A stretch of 64,000 nt of DNA from Dillenia suffruticosa. Lineage: Eukaryota > Streptophyta > Magnoliopsida > Dilleniales > Dilleniaceae. The stretch spans positions 12,821,201 through 12,885,200 of the forward strand of contig JAVTVX010000016.1 in assembly GCA_033439265.1 (NCBI GenBank). Direction: 5' to 3'. Made by a program: the position numbers and the translations under genes. Positions within the stretch are counted from its first letter, which is position 1; every line of letters begins with the position of its first letter. The notes beneath the pieces were generated by a model that saw only the letters and a program-made list of their open reading frames with translations, was not told the origin of the DNA and made no database searches. This document shows, in pieces, positions 45,136 through 57,624 of this stretch.

Positions 45136-45940
45136 GTGGAATTTCAAAGACCCGATCGGCCAGTGTTGATTTTTGAGGGCGAGAGGCGGGTTTTATCCGG
45201 CTGTGTCATTTCAGTTTTGGAGGCCAGACGCATGATTCGCCGCGGATGTGCGACTTACCTGGCTCATATCATTGACATCACTGCTCAGGGACCGAGACTG
45301 GAGGATGTCCCAGTGGTACAAGACTTTCCTGATGTTTTCCCCGAGGAGCTGCCCGGACTACCACCTGTTCGGGAGTTTGACTTTGAGATCGATTTAGCTC
45401 CGGGGACTACCCCTATCTCTATGCCGCTATACAGGATGGTGCCAACTGAGCTGAGAGAACTCAAGGTCCAGCTGCAAGAGTTGCTGGATAAGGGGTTTAT
45501 CCGTCCTAGCACGTCTCCATGGGGTGTACCGGTGTTGTTTGTGAAAAAGAAAGACGACACATTTCGGCTATGTGTAGATTATAGACAGCTGAACAAAGTT
45601 ACCATTAAAAATCGGTACCCACTACCACGTATTGATGATCTCTTTGATCAATTACAGGGCGCCAGAGTATTCTCGAAGATAGATCTCCGGTCGGGTTACC
45701 ATCAACTGCGGATTAGGGCCGAGGATGTGCCTAAAACGACTTTCCGCACCCGATACGGACATTATGAGTTTTTGGTCATGCCGTTTGGGCTGACTAATGC
45801 CCTTGCCGCATTTATGGACCTAATGAACCGAATTTTTCACGATTATTTGGATCGGTTCGTCATTGTTTTTATTGATGATATCTTAGTCTACTCGCGGAGT
45901 GATGATGAGCATGCTCAGCACCTTAGGGTGATTCTATAAA
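45136..45940 (+). pseudogene. Reverse transcriptase of Gypsy element G
   Basis: The longest frame of the element (267 codons to 45939) and its best-preserved domain. In order: [20 protein letters not shown], the linker before [101 protein letters not shown]; and [19 protein letters not shown], with catalytic D-D. All seven Gypsy RT blocks are legible. The enzyme copies element RNA into DNA. As part of a broken polyprotein it is not expected to be made in working form. Confidence 0.93.
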
Positions 45941-46092
45941 CTCTTCGTGAGAGATAACTTTATGCCAAGTTCACCAAGTGTGAATTTTGGCTGCGACAGA
46001 TTGGTTTTCTTGGTCACATAGTTTCTGCGGAGGGTATTTTTATCGATCCACAGAAAGTCGATGCCGTTACGAGATGGGAATAACCACAGACA

Positions 46093-46680
46093 GTGACTGA
46101 GATCAGGAGTTTTCTTGGTCTAGCCGGGTATTACCACAGATTTGTAAAGGGCTTTTCTCCAATTGCTGCTCCGTTATCTAGATTGGCGCGAAAAGGTGTC
46201 AAGTTTGTTTGGGATGATCATTGTGAGGTGAGCTTTCAGGAGCTCAAACAGCGATTGACATTCGCTCCAATTCTAGCCCTTCCCACGAGTAGTCGAGAGT
46301 ATGTGGTGTACAGCGACGCCAGCAGGCAGGGATTGGGCTGTGTATTGATGCAGGATGGTAGAGTTATCGCCTATGCTTCGCGACAGCTAAAGAAGCATAA
46401 GTGAATTATCCTACGCACGATTTGGAGTTGGCGGCCATAGTTTTTGCGCTAAAGATATGGCGCCACTATTTATATGGGGTCACATGCAGAGTGTTTATAG
46501 ATCACAAGAGTCTGAAGTATCTGTTCAATAAGAGGGAGCTGAATTTGAGGCAGCGGAGATGGTTAGAGCTGTTAAAGGATTATGACTTCATCATTGACTA
46601 TCATCCAGGCAAGGCTAATGTGGTGGCTGATGCCTTGAGTCGGAAGTCATGTTCCTCTTCTCAGACTACCGAGAGTACTT
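46093..46680 (+). pseudogene. RNase H region of Gypsy element G, broken
   Basis: The stretch opens with the RT connection block SFLGLAGYYHRFVKGFSPIA, then LSRLARKGVKFVWDD. It continues into RNase H: YVVYSDASRQGLGCVLMQDG (first catalytic Asp), [31 protein letters not shown] (catalytic Glu) and HYLYGV, then DHKSLKYLF and [15 protein letters not shown] (late Asp). These are the standard Gypsy blocks in order. RNase H clears the RNA template. Confidence 0.92.
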
Positions 46681-46749
46681 ATCTCTCGTGTTTATTGGGA
46701 CTCCAAGCTTTGGGAGTCAGGTTGGCTAGTGATGATCAGGGAGCTATAC

Positions 46750-47640
46750 TAGCCAGATTTGAGGTTCGGCCGAGTTTGCTCGATCGTATCAGGGAGCTTC
46801 AGCAGAGTGATGAAGAGCTCCGAGGTATTTATAAGAAAGCCAGCAGAGGTGATATTGACTACTTTAGAGTTCGCAAGGATAGACTGTTGGTTTTTCGAGA
46901 TCGGGTATGTGTACCAGCAGATAGTGATCTTCGCAGGGCTATTCTCGAGGAGGCCCATTCATCTGCCTATGCTTTACATCCCGGTAGTACTAAAATGTAC
47001 CGCACCATCAGAGACAGTTATTGGTGGTCGGGTATGAAACGGGAAATTGCAGAATTCATTGCTCGTTGCCTTGTATGTCAGCAGATGAAGGCTGAGCACC
47101 AGCGTCCAGCTGGCACATTGCAGCCCCTTCCCATTCCTGAGTGGAAGTGGGAGCATATCACGATGGATTTTGTAGTGGGATTACCGCGGACTTCGGCACA
47201 GCATGATACTATTTGGGTGGTAGTTGACCGACTTACTAAGTCCGCACACTTCATTCGATTAGGAATGATTACTCACTTGAGGCGTTGGCACACCTCTGTA
47301 TTGATATAATTGTGAGACTGCATGGGGTTCCAATGTCGATAGTATCAGATCGAGACCCCAGATTTACGTCCCGTTTTTGGCCCAGTCTGCAGGAGGCTTT
47401 GCGTACTAGACTGAATTTTAGCACAGCGTATCACCACCAGACAGATGGTCAGTCAGAGAGGACTATTCAGACTTTAGAGGACATGCTTAAGGCATGTGTT
47501 ATGGATTTCCGGGGGAGTTGGGATCGGCATCTTCCGTTGGTGGAATTCACCTATAATAATAGTTATCAGGCGAGCATTGGCATGCCACCTTATGAGGCAT
47601 TGTATGGGAGGAAGTGTCGTACCCCGTTGTGCTAGGATGA
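46750..47640 (+). pseudogene. Integrase region of Gypsy element G, broken
   Basis: Zinc-binding N-terminal part: [20 protein letters not shown], then [16 protein letters not shown] (H-H-C-C). Catalytic core: [18 protein letters not shown] (first D), [34 protein letters not shown] (second D) and [20 protein letters not shown] (E). The C-terminal part has [20 protein letters not shown] and [11 protein letters not shown]. Integrase inserts the DNA copy into the chromosome. It is interrupted. Confidence 0.93.
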
Positions 47641-47814
47641 GGTTGGTGAGCGATGACTCACCAATGTTGAGCTGGTAGAGGAGACGAAAGAGAAAGTGAA
47701 GATTATCCGTACGCGGATGAAAGTCGCTCAAGATAGATAGAAATCCTATACAGATCGTAGGCGGCGACCTCTAGAGTTTACTGTGGGAGACTGGTATTCT
47801 TAAAGATATCTCCC

Positions 47815-48204
47815 TTGAAGGGAGTCATTCGATTTGGGCAGCGAGGGAAATTGAGTCCCAGGTATATTGGGCCCTTCCGTATCCTTGACAAGGTCGGAAG
47901 TGTAGCATATAAATTAGAGCTGCCAGCAGACCTATCACGTATTCACGATATATTTCATGTCTCAGTACTTAGGAGATATCAGCCAGATCCCTCACACATT
48001 TTAGAGGCTCCGCCAGTTGAGTTTCGAGAGGACTTGAGCTTACCTATCCAGCCCGTGACTATTTTGGATCGACAGGTCAGAAAGCTACGGAGCAAAGAGA
48101 TTCCTCTTGTTAGAGTTTTGTGGAGGAGCGACCAGGTCGAGGAACAGACCTGGGAGCCTGAGGAAGCCATGAGAAGACAACACCCTCAACTTTTCTCTGT
48201 ATAG
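47815..48204 (+). pseudogene. Integrase tail and chromodomain of Gypsy element G
   Basis: One frame of 129 codons: MKGVIRFGQRGKLSPRYIGP, the G-P-Y/F module, then YKLELPADLSRIHDIFHVSV, and a C-terminal chromodomain, VRVLWRSDQVEEQTWEPEEA with MRRQHPQLF after it. In chromoviruses this domain recognises histone marks and steers integration into heterochromatin. It ends 47 bp before the 3' LTR. Its presence places the element in the chromovirus clade. The Tekay/Del label rests on long LTRs and domain spelling only. Confidence 0.9.
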
Positions 48205-48234
48205 TTTCTTTTAGTCTCGAGGACGAGACTTGTT

Positions 48235-48251
48235 TTTAGGGGGATAGAAAA
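48235..48251 (+). other. Polypurine tract of Gypsy element G
   Basis: TAGGGGGATAGAAAA sits immediately before TGTAATACCC of the 3' LTR. It is the plus-strand primer. Confidence 0.88.
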
Positions 48252-50820
48252 TGTAATACCCAGAAAAAAAAAAGGATATTTAAAATTAGGGCTTAAAGCC
48301 CTAATTTATCTTCCATTCTCTCTCTCTTTCCCCTCTCTTTTCCCTCTCTTTTTCTTCTCTCTTTTCCCGATCTCCCTCGCCGCCGCGTCTCTCTCTCTCC
48401 CGCTGCCATCCTCCACCGTGAGGATCTCCGCGCGCCACCCACAGCCGCTGCAGCTCCTCCCTCCCACGAGCGAGCCGCTGTAGCTACTCCCTGCCCGAGC
48501 GCCACTGCGCTCTTCTTTGCGCGAACCAGTGCGAACCCACGCGAGCCAGCACGAGCCCAGCGCTCGCAGCACGCGACCCCCAGCGCGCGACCCCAGCGTG
48601 CCTCAGCACGCCCTAGCACGAGCCAGCGTGCACTCCAGCGCGCGATCCACTGCTCCAGCACGCCCCAGCACGAGCGCGAGCGCTCCAGCGTGCGACCCAC
48701 AGCGCGAGCAGCGCACGATCCAGCTTGCGAGTGCGCTTCAGCACGCGAGCCAGCGCCAGCATGAGTGCGAGCGTGCTCCAGCGCGCGATCCGGCTTGCCA
48801 AGCCCACCAGACCGCAGACCTATCAGGCCCGCAGGCCCACCAGGCCCGCCAGCCCATCAGGCCGCGGACCACGGCCCATGACAGTCCGTGAGCCTCTGCG
48901 AAGGTAAATGACTCTAAGTTTTGATTTTCGCACTTGGGTTTCGAAATTCTTTAGTAATTGGACTTAAATTGTTCGCAATTGTTTCAAATTTGGGAACATT
49001 CAGGTTTTAAACCAAACCAATGGGCGAACGAAAGTTAAATTCGAGATCCGAGAAACCTTAGATGAGAGAAATGAAATCTCTTCAACCTTTGAATAAACTT
49101 TGTCAAATTAGGTAGTATTAGTTGGTTTTTAAATTCGAATTAAGATTAATTTTGATTTTGTTATTTACTTATAAGTAGAATGAAATTGATGACATTGAAA
49201 TATGTTTATAAATTGAGTAATTTAGGGTGTGTACAAATTTAAGGAAAATGATAAATCCTGACAATAGTCGAAATCTAATGAAAATCGTGATGATTGAGTA
49301 GGTTGGCTATTTTGGTGATTCGATTGAAGGGAGCATTGCTTTACGTATTGTGGTTTTATTGGGGAGTGCGTTATCCTCCCCAAAATCTGTGAAAGAGATT
49401 TATTTCAATGCTTTTATTTAATATGTAAATCCTGTTTTACAACATTTTGGTAATGAGTATGATTTGTCGTATACTTGAAATGTTTTGACTGATTTTAAAA
49501 TTGATTTTTTGTGAACCGATGGAGTGTCCAAAAACTGTGTTGAATTATGAAATTATGCATACATGTGGTTGAAATGTATAATGTGTCATTTTATACTCTA
49601 TGTTGCATTGGTTTATAAACCTGACTTTGGCACATTTTGATATGATATTGATTTTGGCCTTGAGGGCTTTGGATTGTATTGTTCCGTAGCTACGAAGGAC
49701 ACCGTGAGAGACGCTTTGGTGGCGTCCGGATATGCCTAGGCCTGGGGTATCCCACGAGTTGTCGTGATTTGATTATCGACACGGTATTAGCCAGGTTGAA
49801 CCCGAAACGGGGAGGATTTGGATTTGGATTGGATATCCTCTTCAAGTCTAGCACCTGGACGAGATTCGTCGCCAACGCCGGGGTAGAGAGCACTTTAAAG
49901 AAATTTGCATATAACACCCCCAGTGTACCTGTCATAGGTCGCGGTAGACCTCTGCCAGGACATTTTCGGCTGGCAGCTCTATGATTTTAAATGATGGTAT
50001 TTTGGATGCATATTTGACTTCAAAATGCGTGAAATGATATATTGTTAAAATGAAAAGTATGATAATTTGAAATATGATTTATATACTTATGTTTTGACAC
50101 TCCAGTTTCACACTTCATATTTGATGATTGCATTGACCCACTCACTCACTGAGTATTCTTTCCCGAGTACTCACCCCTCATTTCCCTTTTGTTTCAGAGA
50201 TAATATTTGACAAGGAGTGTCGCTTTTAGGGAGCTCAGTATCTTTGGGAGATCAGGCCTGGACTTGAGGAGTCATTGTGTATTTCCGCTACAAAATTTGT
50301 ATTGGTGATGTATATGTATTTTGAGGTTTATAGATGACCATTTTTATAATTCTGGGAAGACTGTATAAATATGGACATTTAAATTGTGGAACTCTCATGT
50401 CACTGCATGACATTGCATTGAGACATTTCTTTTTCGTTGCGTCTGTATTTGGGAATGTGTCATGTCTTAGAAGTGTCCTCTAGGATCGCTCGGTGGCTCC
50501 TCTAAATCACAGGAGGGGCGACTGGCGGCTGTCCATACTTTTGATGGGGGCATGCAGTAGAGGTGTGTGGTTAGGACTGTGGAGAATTGTTTGTTAGCCT
50601 TGCGTTGCCCTGGATTGTGCAGTATGGATGATCTGGTTTGTTGTTGAGGATAATTTATGCATTTTGAGGCCGGGATGGCCCCTTTTTGGACAGCTAACAG
50701 GTTTAATTTAATATGGGAGACCTCCGATATATGGGGAGATTCTGTCCGATTTTCTGTAAAAATACAGCCGGCATCCAGGTTAACGGGTGGTTGCTCACGC
50801 TCCAGGTTTAGGGCGTGACA
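48252..50820 (+). repeat. 3' LTR of Gypsy element G
   Basis: 2569 bp, from TGTAATACCCAG to GGGCGTGACA. It is longer than the 5' LTR, mainly because the GC-rich CAGCACG/CAGCGCG block (about 48540-48850) is larger. Confidence 0.95.
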
Positions 50821-50825
50821 GTTGC

Positions 50826-51787
50826 TGTTAAGTTGGGCTAGCTACCTCCATTGGATTTTTTATTAAAAGTAATTAATATACGTAATTTTAAAAATAAAAT
50901 GCAACCAAATCACTAAGTAGTGGTGGATACTTTTTTTAATTACAAATTTGTAAATTTAGAACTATACAACAACAATAATTCTCTATATACAATCAAAAAA
51001 AAATTATGTTCACCGTTAAAACTCGAATTTATTCTCCAAAGAAAATTATCAACTCCGCAAGCAAAATTCGGATTGTTTCTGTAGTGCGTTAACAAACATT
51101 TTTAAGCATCATCATGAAGCAACATTCACATTGTTCATCACAATGTTATCACCGCCATAGTTGGAAGCCTCAAGGTTAACGTTCTTAAACTGCCTTGATT
51201 TACGTATATGTTTATTTTATTATAAACTTTTTAGAGAAAATAATTAAAATTTAGGAAATAAAAATAGAGATTTATATTAAATTAAAAGAATTTTATATTA
51301 AAGATCACATCAAATTTTATATTGATGTAATTTTTATTTCTTAAACAACATGGACATGTCTAATTTGTTAAATCGATTTATGTTTTGTAAAACAGAAATT
51401 TGAATTCACAACCAAAGGACTCCATGGCCCAAGCAAGAGATTCTGGATTCGATCCCAGTGAGTCACTTGGCCTTGTGATAGTGTTGTTGAGATAGAATTA
51501 ATGTAAAAAGTTAATAATTAAATTAAGAAGTTAATAATTAAATTTAACTATAAATTGTATTATGAAATAAAAATGATTTTTAAATTTACATGTAATTTTA
51601 GTATATAGATTGTAATTATTGCCCGGATATCATTAATTTTTCCTGCCATAGAATAGTTGTTTGATACATTCAGAGACCATATTGCAGGAATAATTCTTTC
51701 TTCCATGTATTATTGTTCTTCTTCACTTCATACACCCAAATATATATATATATACTAAAAACAAATAAATGATACAATAACTTAAAT
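50826..51787. other. Unassigned AT-rich spacer
   Basis: No gene is visible. A tRNA-B-box-like GATTCGATCCC occurs at about 51448-51458 in a context (CCCAAGCAAGAGATTCTGG) that could be a worn SINE fragment, but no A box, tail or duplication was found. An (AT)n run lies at 51742-51755. Confidence 0.45.
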
Positions 51788-51792
51788 TTATG

Positions 51793-53965
51793 TATCACAC
51801 CCCGACCCACAAATCTCGGCACACGACAATTGTCATGCTACCGTAAATCATGTGTGAATTGCACCCCATGTTCCAAGATATCATAAGGCATCTAAAGTTT
51901 CAATCATTTTCAAACAAATACCAATCATCAATAGACTAGCACAGCCTTTTCTTTCAATTCCAAAGAACATCAAACGGTCATCCCAACCATCCAAATCCTA
52001 CTCAAGGGATTCATATTAAACTTTATAAAAAAACAATTCCTAAACAATTTGAAAGAAATAATAAGAGTTCTACAATTTAAGTATACAAAACTATATCCAA
52101 ATCTCATATCAAATAAATATAGCACAAAGTAGGTTACTAAAATAGTTACAAGCTTTGCCTCCCATTTGGGTACACTAAATATCTCAAAAAAAAAAAAAAA
52201 AAAAAAAACTAGTACCCAAAGGAGTAAGGCAAAATAAAATTCTTTGAATCCGGTACTAGGTGACAACAAATCTCAACTAATCTTCCCCTGTAAATAAAAA
52301 AAAATGAAAGTAGGAGAGATGGATGTAAACAATACTCAATAAGCGGAATGACATGTTATGACAATAAATGGGAGATGATTGTAGACATATCAATACTATG
52401 ATAATAAATGAGGAATAATTGTGGACATATCAAATGTAATTCAAAATAAATTTCCATAACTCTTTACAAAAATCAAGTTTCAAATAAATTTAAATAAATC
52501 ATGAAAAACAAAATTTATGCATTCAATTTAAATTTATATTTTTTTCCAAAATTCATGGGATTGTCAAAAACATAACTCCCAATAATGGTTTACCATGATC
52601 AAGGATAGAACTGCCAATGGGTTTTCAAGTTTTTCCAACTTACAAATATCTCCAACCTTGGTATTGGCTCAGATCTCCTTTGGGGTGCTACCAACTTAGT
52701 TCGAGAAATAATAACAATAGCCTCGAAAATACCTCTAGAACGCGGCTACCTCCTAAGGCAAACACCTTTAACTATGTCGTTTCGTCAGGCTACATAATGA
52801 GGGAAATGATTATAGCCATTAAGTCATATATTCAAATACCATTTCACAAATCTCATAATAAGTATAAAAATGTTCTAAAATAGTTCAAACATTTTTCTAA
52901 TCATGACTTCAATACTGACATGTTTAACATAGATCAATACATGAGATAGTTGGATGCATATTTCATTGCAAACTCCCATTCAACACACTTCACAATCACA
53001 AACTAATTTGTAAACCAATTTTAAAAATATTTATTAAACCATGAAATACATTTACTCATTCAAAAGCATAACCATGAACCCTCTCATCTCTTGAGAGAGG
53101 AAACACTCCCAGCCCACAATTCAATCAAAGGTTAATCCCTTCTAAATCTTTAATTATCTCAAGCTAAGACAATAAACACAATTTCATCACTTAAATATAA
53201 CTTAATACTAAGGTTAACCAATGTTTTTTTTTTCAATTCTTCATAACCCAAATTTCTAAAGTTATAAAGTGGTGTTCAAATCCCTTTTTGGTGCACATCA
53301 TAAATGTAGGGAAACAATTTTTCAATGAAGATTTTCTCCGATTTCAACATAATATAAACTTTAGCTCTAAATTCCCAATTTAAATATTTTAACTCTCACC
53401 CTAAAATTCAAATACTTGCATAAATAATACAAATCTAAATTGAGGAAGATGATTTACCTCAAATGAGATCACCAATTTCACTCCAAAGTCAAGCAACAAC
53501 AAATCCTAATTTTTCCCTCTTTACAAAATAAAAAAAAAATAAATCCCAAATTACAATCATTAAAATCAAATTCATGATTAGTAGAACTAAACCCATGAAA
53601 ATGATGAAAAAATTACCCTAAGATCGTGGTTGAACCAAGTCCATCATGTTGAGTCACCATACCCTAGGTTTCTTTTTCTAGAACTCTTAATCTCCCACTA
53701 GAATCATTCTATCTCTAGATTGTTTGAGGGTTTGGGATCCTAACTATATGGGTTTTGATTAAACTTGGTTGATCTCTAAAGAGAGCAAAGAGAGAGGGCG
53801 AGAGAGAGTAAACTAAGAGGGAGAGAGTAAGGGAAAGGGTGGGTTGTGTATTCGAGTGAGATGAGAGAGAAGGTGAGGGAGGAAGAGAGAGAAAGTGAGA
53901 GGTGGGTTTGCCTGAAATAGTATGGGGTCGTGTTCGTTTCTTTTTTTGCTTTTTTTTATATTACA
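51793..53965 (-). repeat. Left LTR of Gypsy element H (its 3' LTR)
   Basis: About 2.17 kb, ending ATATTACA at 53965. The sequence just beyond it, read on the minus strand, is an A-rich tract followed by AGGGTGTGAAGAAT, the expected polypurine position. Confidence 0.85.
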
Positions 53966-55045
53966 ATTCTTCACACCCTAAAAAAATTTTTGTTATTAAA
54001 ATTTAAAAACAAAATCATACATAAAAGAGATGGGGGTATTGCTTTTTCATAGTATTCTCAGACTCCTAAGTCTCTTCTTCTACCCGATCGCTTTTTCATT
54101 GGACCTTAATAGTAAGGACTCGTCTAATCCACAATCTCTTGATTTGGCTATCAATAATAGCTATAGCTTGGATTTTGAAACTCAAGTTTTCACTTAGTTC
54201 GATGGTGGGGTCTCTAAAACATGCAAATGATTTGGCAAATAACTCTATAACATTGGCACATGGAATATATTGTTGATGTTCATCAAATCCGATGGCATCT
54301 CCAATTGGTACGTCACTTTCCTATCCTCTCAATGATATTGAAAGGGTCAATGTAATGGGGGATTCAACTTTTCTCTTTTCCAAAATTGGATGACACCCTT
54401 TCCAAGTGAGATTTTCAAAAATACCATATCCCCTACTTTGAATTTTAAAGGTCGTCTCCTCTTATCGGCATAACTCTATTATCAGTTTTGGGCTACTTTT
54501 ATCCTTTTCCTAGATCACTTTTGCCTTTTCCTTAGTTGCCTCTATCAACTCCATGTTTCTAATCTTTCGCTCTACAAGCTCATCCCATCACAATGGTGTT
54601 CGGCACCTCTTTCCGTAAAAAGTCTCATATCCTAGCGTCCCAATGCTTGCTTGATAGCTATAATTATAGGCAAATTCTATCAACGGAGGTACCTATTCCA
54701 ACTTTCCTAAAAATTCATAAAACATGCCCTTAGTATGTCCAAGGTCTGGATTATGCTCTCTGATTGTCCATTAATTTAAGGATAGAAGGCAATGCAAAAC
54801 TTCAACTCAGTCCCTAAGGAATTGCAGTTTTGGCCAAAACTGGGAAGTAAATTGGTTATCAAAATTTGAGACAATAAACACCGGAACTCCGTGAAGCCTC
54901 ATGAACTCATCAATATATAGTTTTGTTAATATCTCAAAAGAGTAGATATTTTGAATCAGAAGGAAATTGGCTGACTGGACCGATCTACTATCACCCAAAT
55001 AGCATCATGATGGCTTAGAGTATGTGGCAATCCCACCACACTACC
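53966..55045 (-). pseudogene. Integrase and chromodomain remnant of Gypsy element H
   Basis: On the minus strand, 54807-54998 carries traces of integrase: FMRLHGVPVFIVSN, then QFTSQFWPKL, corresponding to L-H-G-V-P-x-x-I-V-S-D-R-D and F-T-S-R-F-W. Toward 54040-54200 are traces of the F-H-V-S and chromodomain tail, ending in a Q-Y-P-H-L-F-like stretch next to the left LTR. It is a fossil with many interruptions. Confidence 0.75.
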
Positions 55046-57126
55046 ACACTACCCTAAAACACACGTAAGCCCCACCTCGTGTTCCAAGATACCACAAGTC
55101 ATTCTGAAATTCCACTCATTCTCAAATAAATACCAATCACCAATAAACTAACCTGACATTTTCTTTCAATTCCAAACATCAAAAGGGCCAGCCCAGCCAT
55201 CCAAATCTTACTCAAAGTATTCATATCGAATTCTATCAAAAACAATTCCCAAACAATTTCAAAGAAATAAAAGGAGATTCTCAATTTAAGTATAAAAAAT
55301 CGTATTCAAATCCTAGACTAAACAGACATAGCACAAAGTAGGTTAACAAAATAGTTACAATATTTGCCTCCCATTTGTGTCCACTAAATACCACAAACCA
55401 AAAGAGACAAGTACCCCAAGGAGTCCGATAGAATAAATTTTTTCGAATCCTGCACTAGCCGACCACAAGTCTTAACTAGGCTTTCTCTATTAAAAAAAAT
55501 AAGGTAGGAGGGGTGAGTATAAACAATACTAGTGAGTGGAATGATATGCTATGACAATAAATAAGAGGTGATTGTGGACATGTCAAATGTAATTACAAAT
55601 CATGTCATTATATTAAAAAATTTCCATAGTTCCTTACCAAGCATAAGGTTTCAAATGAATTTAAATAAACCAGGAAGAACAAAATTTATGCACCTAATTT
55701 AAAACCATATCTTTTCCAAAACCCATGAGATTGTCAAAAATATAGCTCTTGACAATAGTTTACCATGACCAAGAGTAGAACCATTAAGGAGTTTTCATAT
55801 TTTTCTAACTCGCAAGTACTCTTAATCTTGGTATTAGCTTGGACCTCCCTCGAAGTGCTACCAAACTAGTCTGAGAAATAATAACAATGACCTTGAAGAT
55901 ACCTCTCAGGTGTAGCTATCTCCCAAAGCAAACACCGATAACCACATCGCCCCATTGGGCTATACCTGGGGGGAATGACTATAACTATGAGGTCTTGCAT
56001 TCAGGCACCATTTTATAAATCTTATAACATGTATCAAAATATGCCAAAATTGTTCAAACATTTATTCAATCATGAGTTCAATGCCAACATGTTTAACATA
56101 GATCAATGCACATGACACACTATTTCAATTCAGTAGTTGGATGCATATATTTTATTCTAAACTCCCTTTCAAGATACTCACAATCACAAACTAATTTATA
56201 AACCAATTTTAAAAATATTTATAAAATCAAGTAAAATATTTATTCATTCAAAATCATAACCATGCAACAACTCATCTCTTGGGAGAGAAAACACTCCCAG
56301 TCCACAATTCAATCAAAGGTAAAACTATTCTAAATCTTTAATTATCTCAACCTAAAACAATAAATACAATTTTATCACTTAAATATAGTTCAATACTAGA
56401 GTTAACAATTTTGATTTTCGAATTTTTCATAAGCTAAATTTCCAAAGTTACCTAGACATGATCAATTCCCTTTCTTTTGCACATCATAGATCTAGGAAAA
56501 CAATTCTTCAATGAAGATTTTCCCCAATTTCAACATAATATAAATCATAGGTCTAAATTCCTAATTTAAATCTTCCAACTCTCACCCTAAAATTCAAATA
56601 CTTGCATGAATAATACAAATCTAAGTTAAAGAGGATGATTTACCTCAAATGAGGTCACCAATTTCGCCCCAAGGTTGAACCACAACAAACCCTAATTTTT
56701 GTCTCTACAAAAAAATCCCAAATTACAACCATTAAAATCAAATTCGTAATTAATGAAACTAAACCCATGAACATGATGAGAAAATTACCCTAATCTCGTG
56801 GTTGAACTGAGTCCCTCAAGTTGAGTCACCAAACCCTAGGTTTCCCTCTCTAAAACTCTTAGTCTCTCTCTAGAATCATACTATCATAGGTTTGTTTGAG
56901 GGTTCAGGGGGCCTAAATGTGTGGGTTTTGCTTGAATCTAGTTAATCTTTGAAGAGCGCAAAGAGAGAGAGTGAGCCAAGAGGGTGAGAGTAAGAGAGGG
57001 GGTGGGTTGTGTATTTGGGTGAGATGAGAGAGAAGGTGTAGGAGAAAGAGAGAGAGAGAGTAAGTGAGGGGGTGGGTTTGACAGAAATAGTGTGAGGCTA
57101 TGTGAGTTTTTTTCTTTGGTGTTACA
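55045..57126 (-). repeat. Right LTR of Gypsy element H (its 5' LTR)
   Basis: It aligns with 51860-53965 (for example TGTTCCAAGATA near 55082, matched at 51870). The inner edge is unclear, so 55045 is approximate. The outer end is GGTGTTACA at 57126. Confidence 0.8.
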
Positions 57127-57131
57127 TTATA

Positions 57132-57620
57132 AATATTCTTGAATTTCTCAAAAGTCATTCTTGAATTTTTTAAAAGTCACTCTTGAACTTATCAAAAGTC
57201 AAAGAAAATGAAAAGTTTATTAAGAAGTGAATGGAATCTTGGAAAATGAAGGGATCCTTAGAAAGTAAATGGACTCATGGAAAATGAGCACTGTTAATAA
57301 GGTTCGAGTCCTTTTACTCCAGATTATGAAAACTTGATCGGAGTTTTTTGGGAAATGAATGTACATTCATAATACTTCATAACACTCCCTCTTGAATATC
57401 TATTGTATAAGGAATATCTTTCGTTAAAGCCTTACCAGGAGAAAAACCTAGTAAGACAAAAATCTTAGCAAAGGAAACATAGTATATCTTTCCTTATACA
57501 TAAAATTTTCAACATTATACTCTCTTTGATGAGGACGTTATTAATATCTTTAAGGCATCGCATTCTAATCTTGTGAACCATTTTTTCAAATATTGTAATG
57601 GGTAACGAAAGACCAGATTC
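57132..57620 (-). mobile_element. Copia LTR and 3' end remnant, minus strand
   Basis: On the minus strand the sequence TTCAAGAGGGAG (about 57385-57396) is a Copia-type polypurine tract followed by TGTTATGAAGTATTATG, an LTR start. The LTR part therefore lies at about 57132-57384 and the internal 3' end at about 57397-57620. The internal part contains TTTCGTTAAAGCCTTACCAG, close to the CTCGTTAAAACCTTGCCAGG stretch common in plant Copia elements of the Retrofit/Ale type. Gypsy element H lies on its left and solo LTR I on its right. It is a fragment and cannot be dated. Confidence 0.65.
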
Positions 57621-57624
57621 TAAC

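Larger units (their letters stand above)
40395..50820 (+). mobile_element. Ty3/Gypsy chromovirus G (Tekay/Del-like), near full length, broken
   Basis: A 10.4-kb element with LTRs 40395-42836 and 48252-50820, both running TGTAATACCCAG to GCGTGACA. The flanking target copies are GTTGG (40390-40394) and GTTGC (50821-50825), four of five matching. A primer-site-like TTGGTATGAGAGCC follows the 5' LTR and the purine tract TAGGGGGATAGAAAA precedes the 3' LTR. Gag, protease, RT, RNase H, integrase and a C-terminal chromodomain are all present in Gypsy order. It looks structurally whole, with roughly ten to fifteen coding interruptions. In a 345-bp LTR sample about 4% of sites differ, so insertion was probably within the last few million years. 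It split Copia element E. Confidence 0.95.
51793..57126 (-). mobile_element. Ty3/Gypsy element H, minus strand, reduced and heavily broken
   Basis: Left LTR 51793-53965 and right LTR about 55045-57126. On the plus strand the element begins TATCACACCCCG and ends GGTGTTACA, the complement of a TGTAACACC...TGTGATA-type LTR. Target copies TTATG (51788-51792) and TTATA (57127-57131) match at four of five bases. The interior (53966-55045) keeps only integrase and chromodomain traces on the minus strand. LTR layout and size resemble Gypsy element C, so both may belong to one lineage. In a 200-bp sample the LTRs differ at about 15% of sites, making it probably the oldest dated insertion here. Confidence 0.85.

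Noticed and set aside
51448-51458. Second SINE in the spacer at 50826-51787
   Set aside because: Only a B-box-like GATTCGATCCC is visible. No A box, tail or flanking duplication was found.
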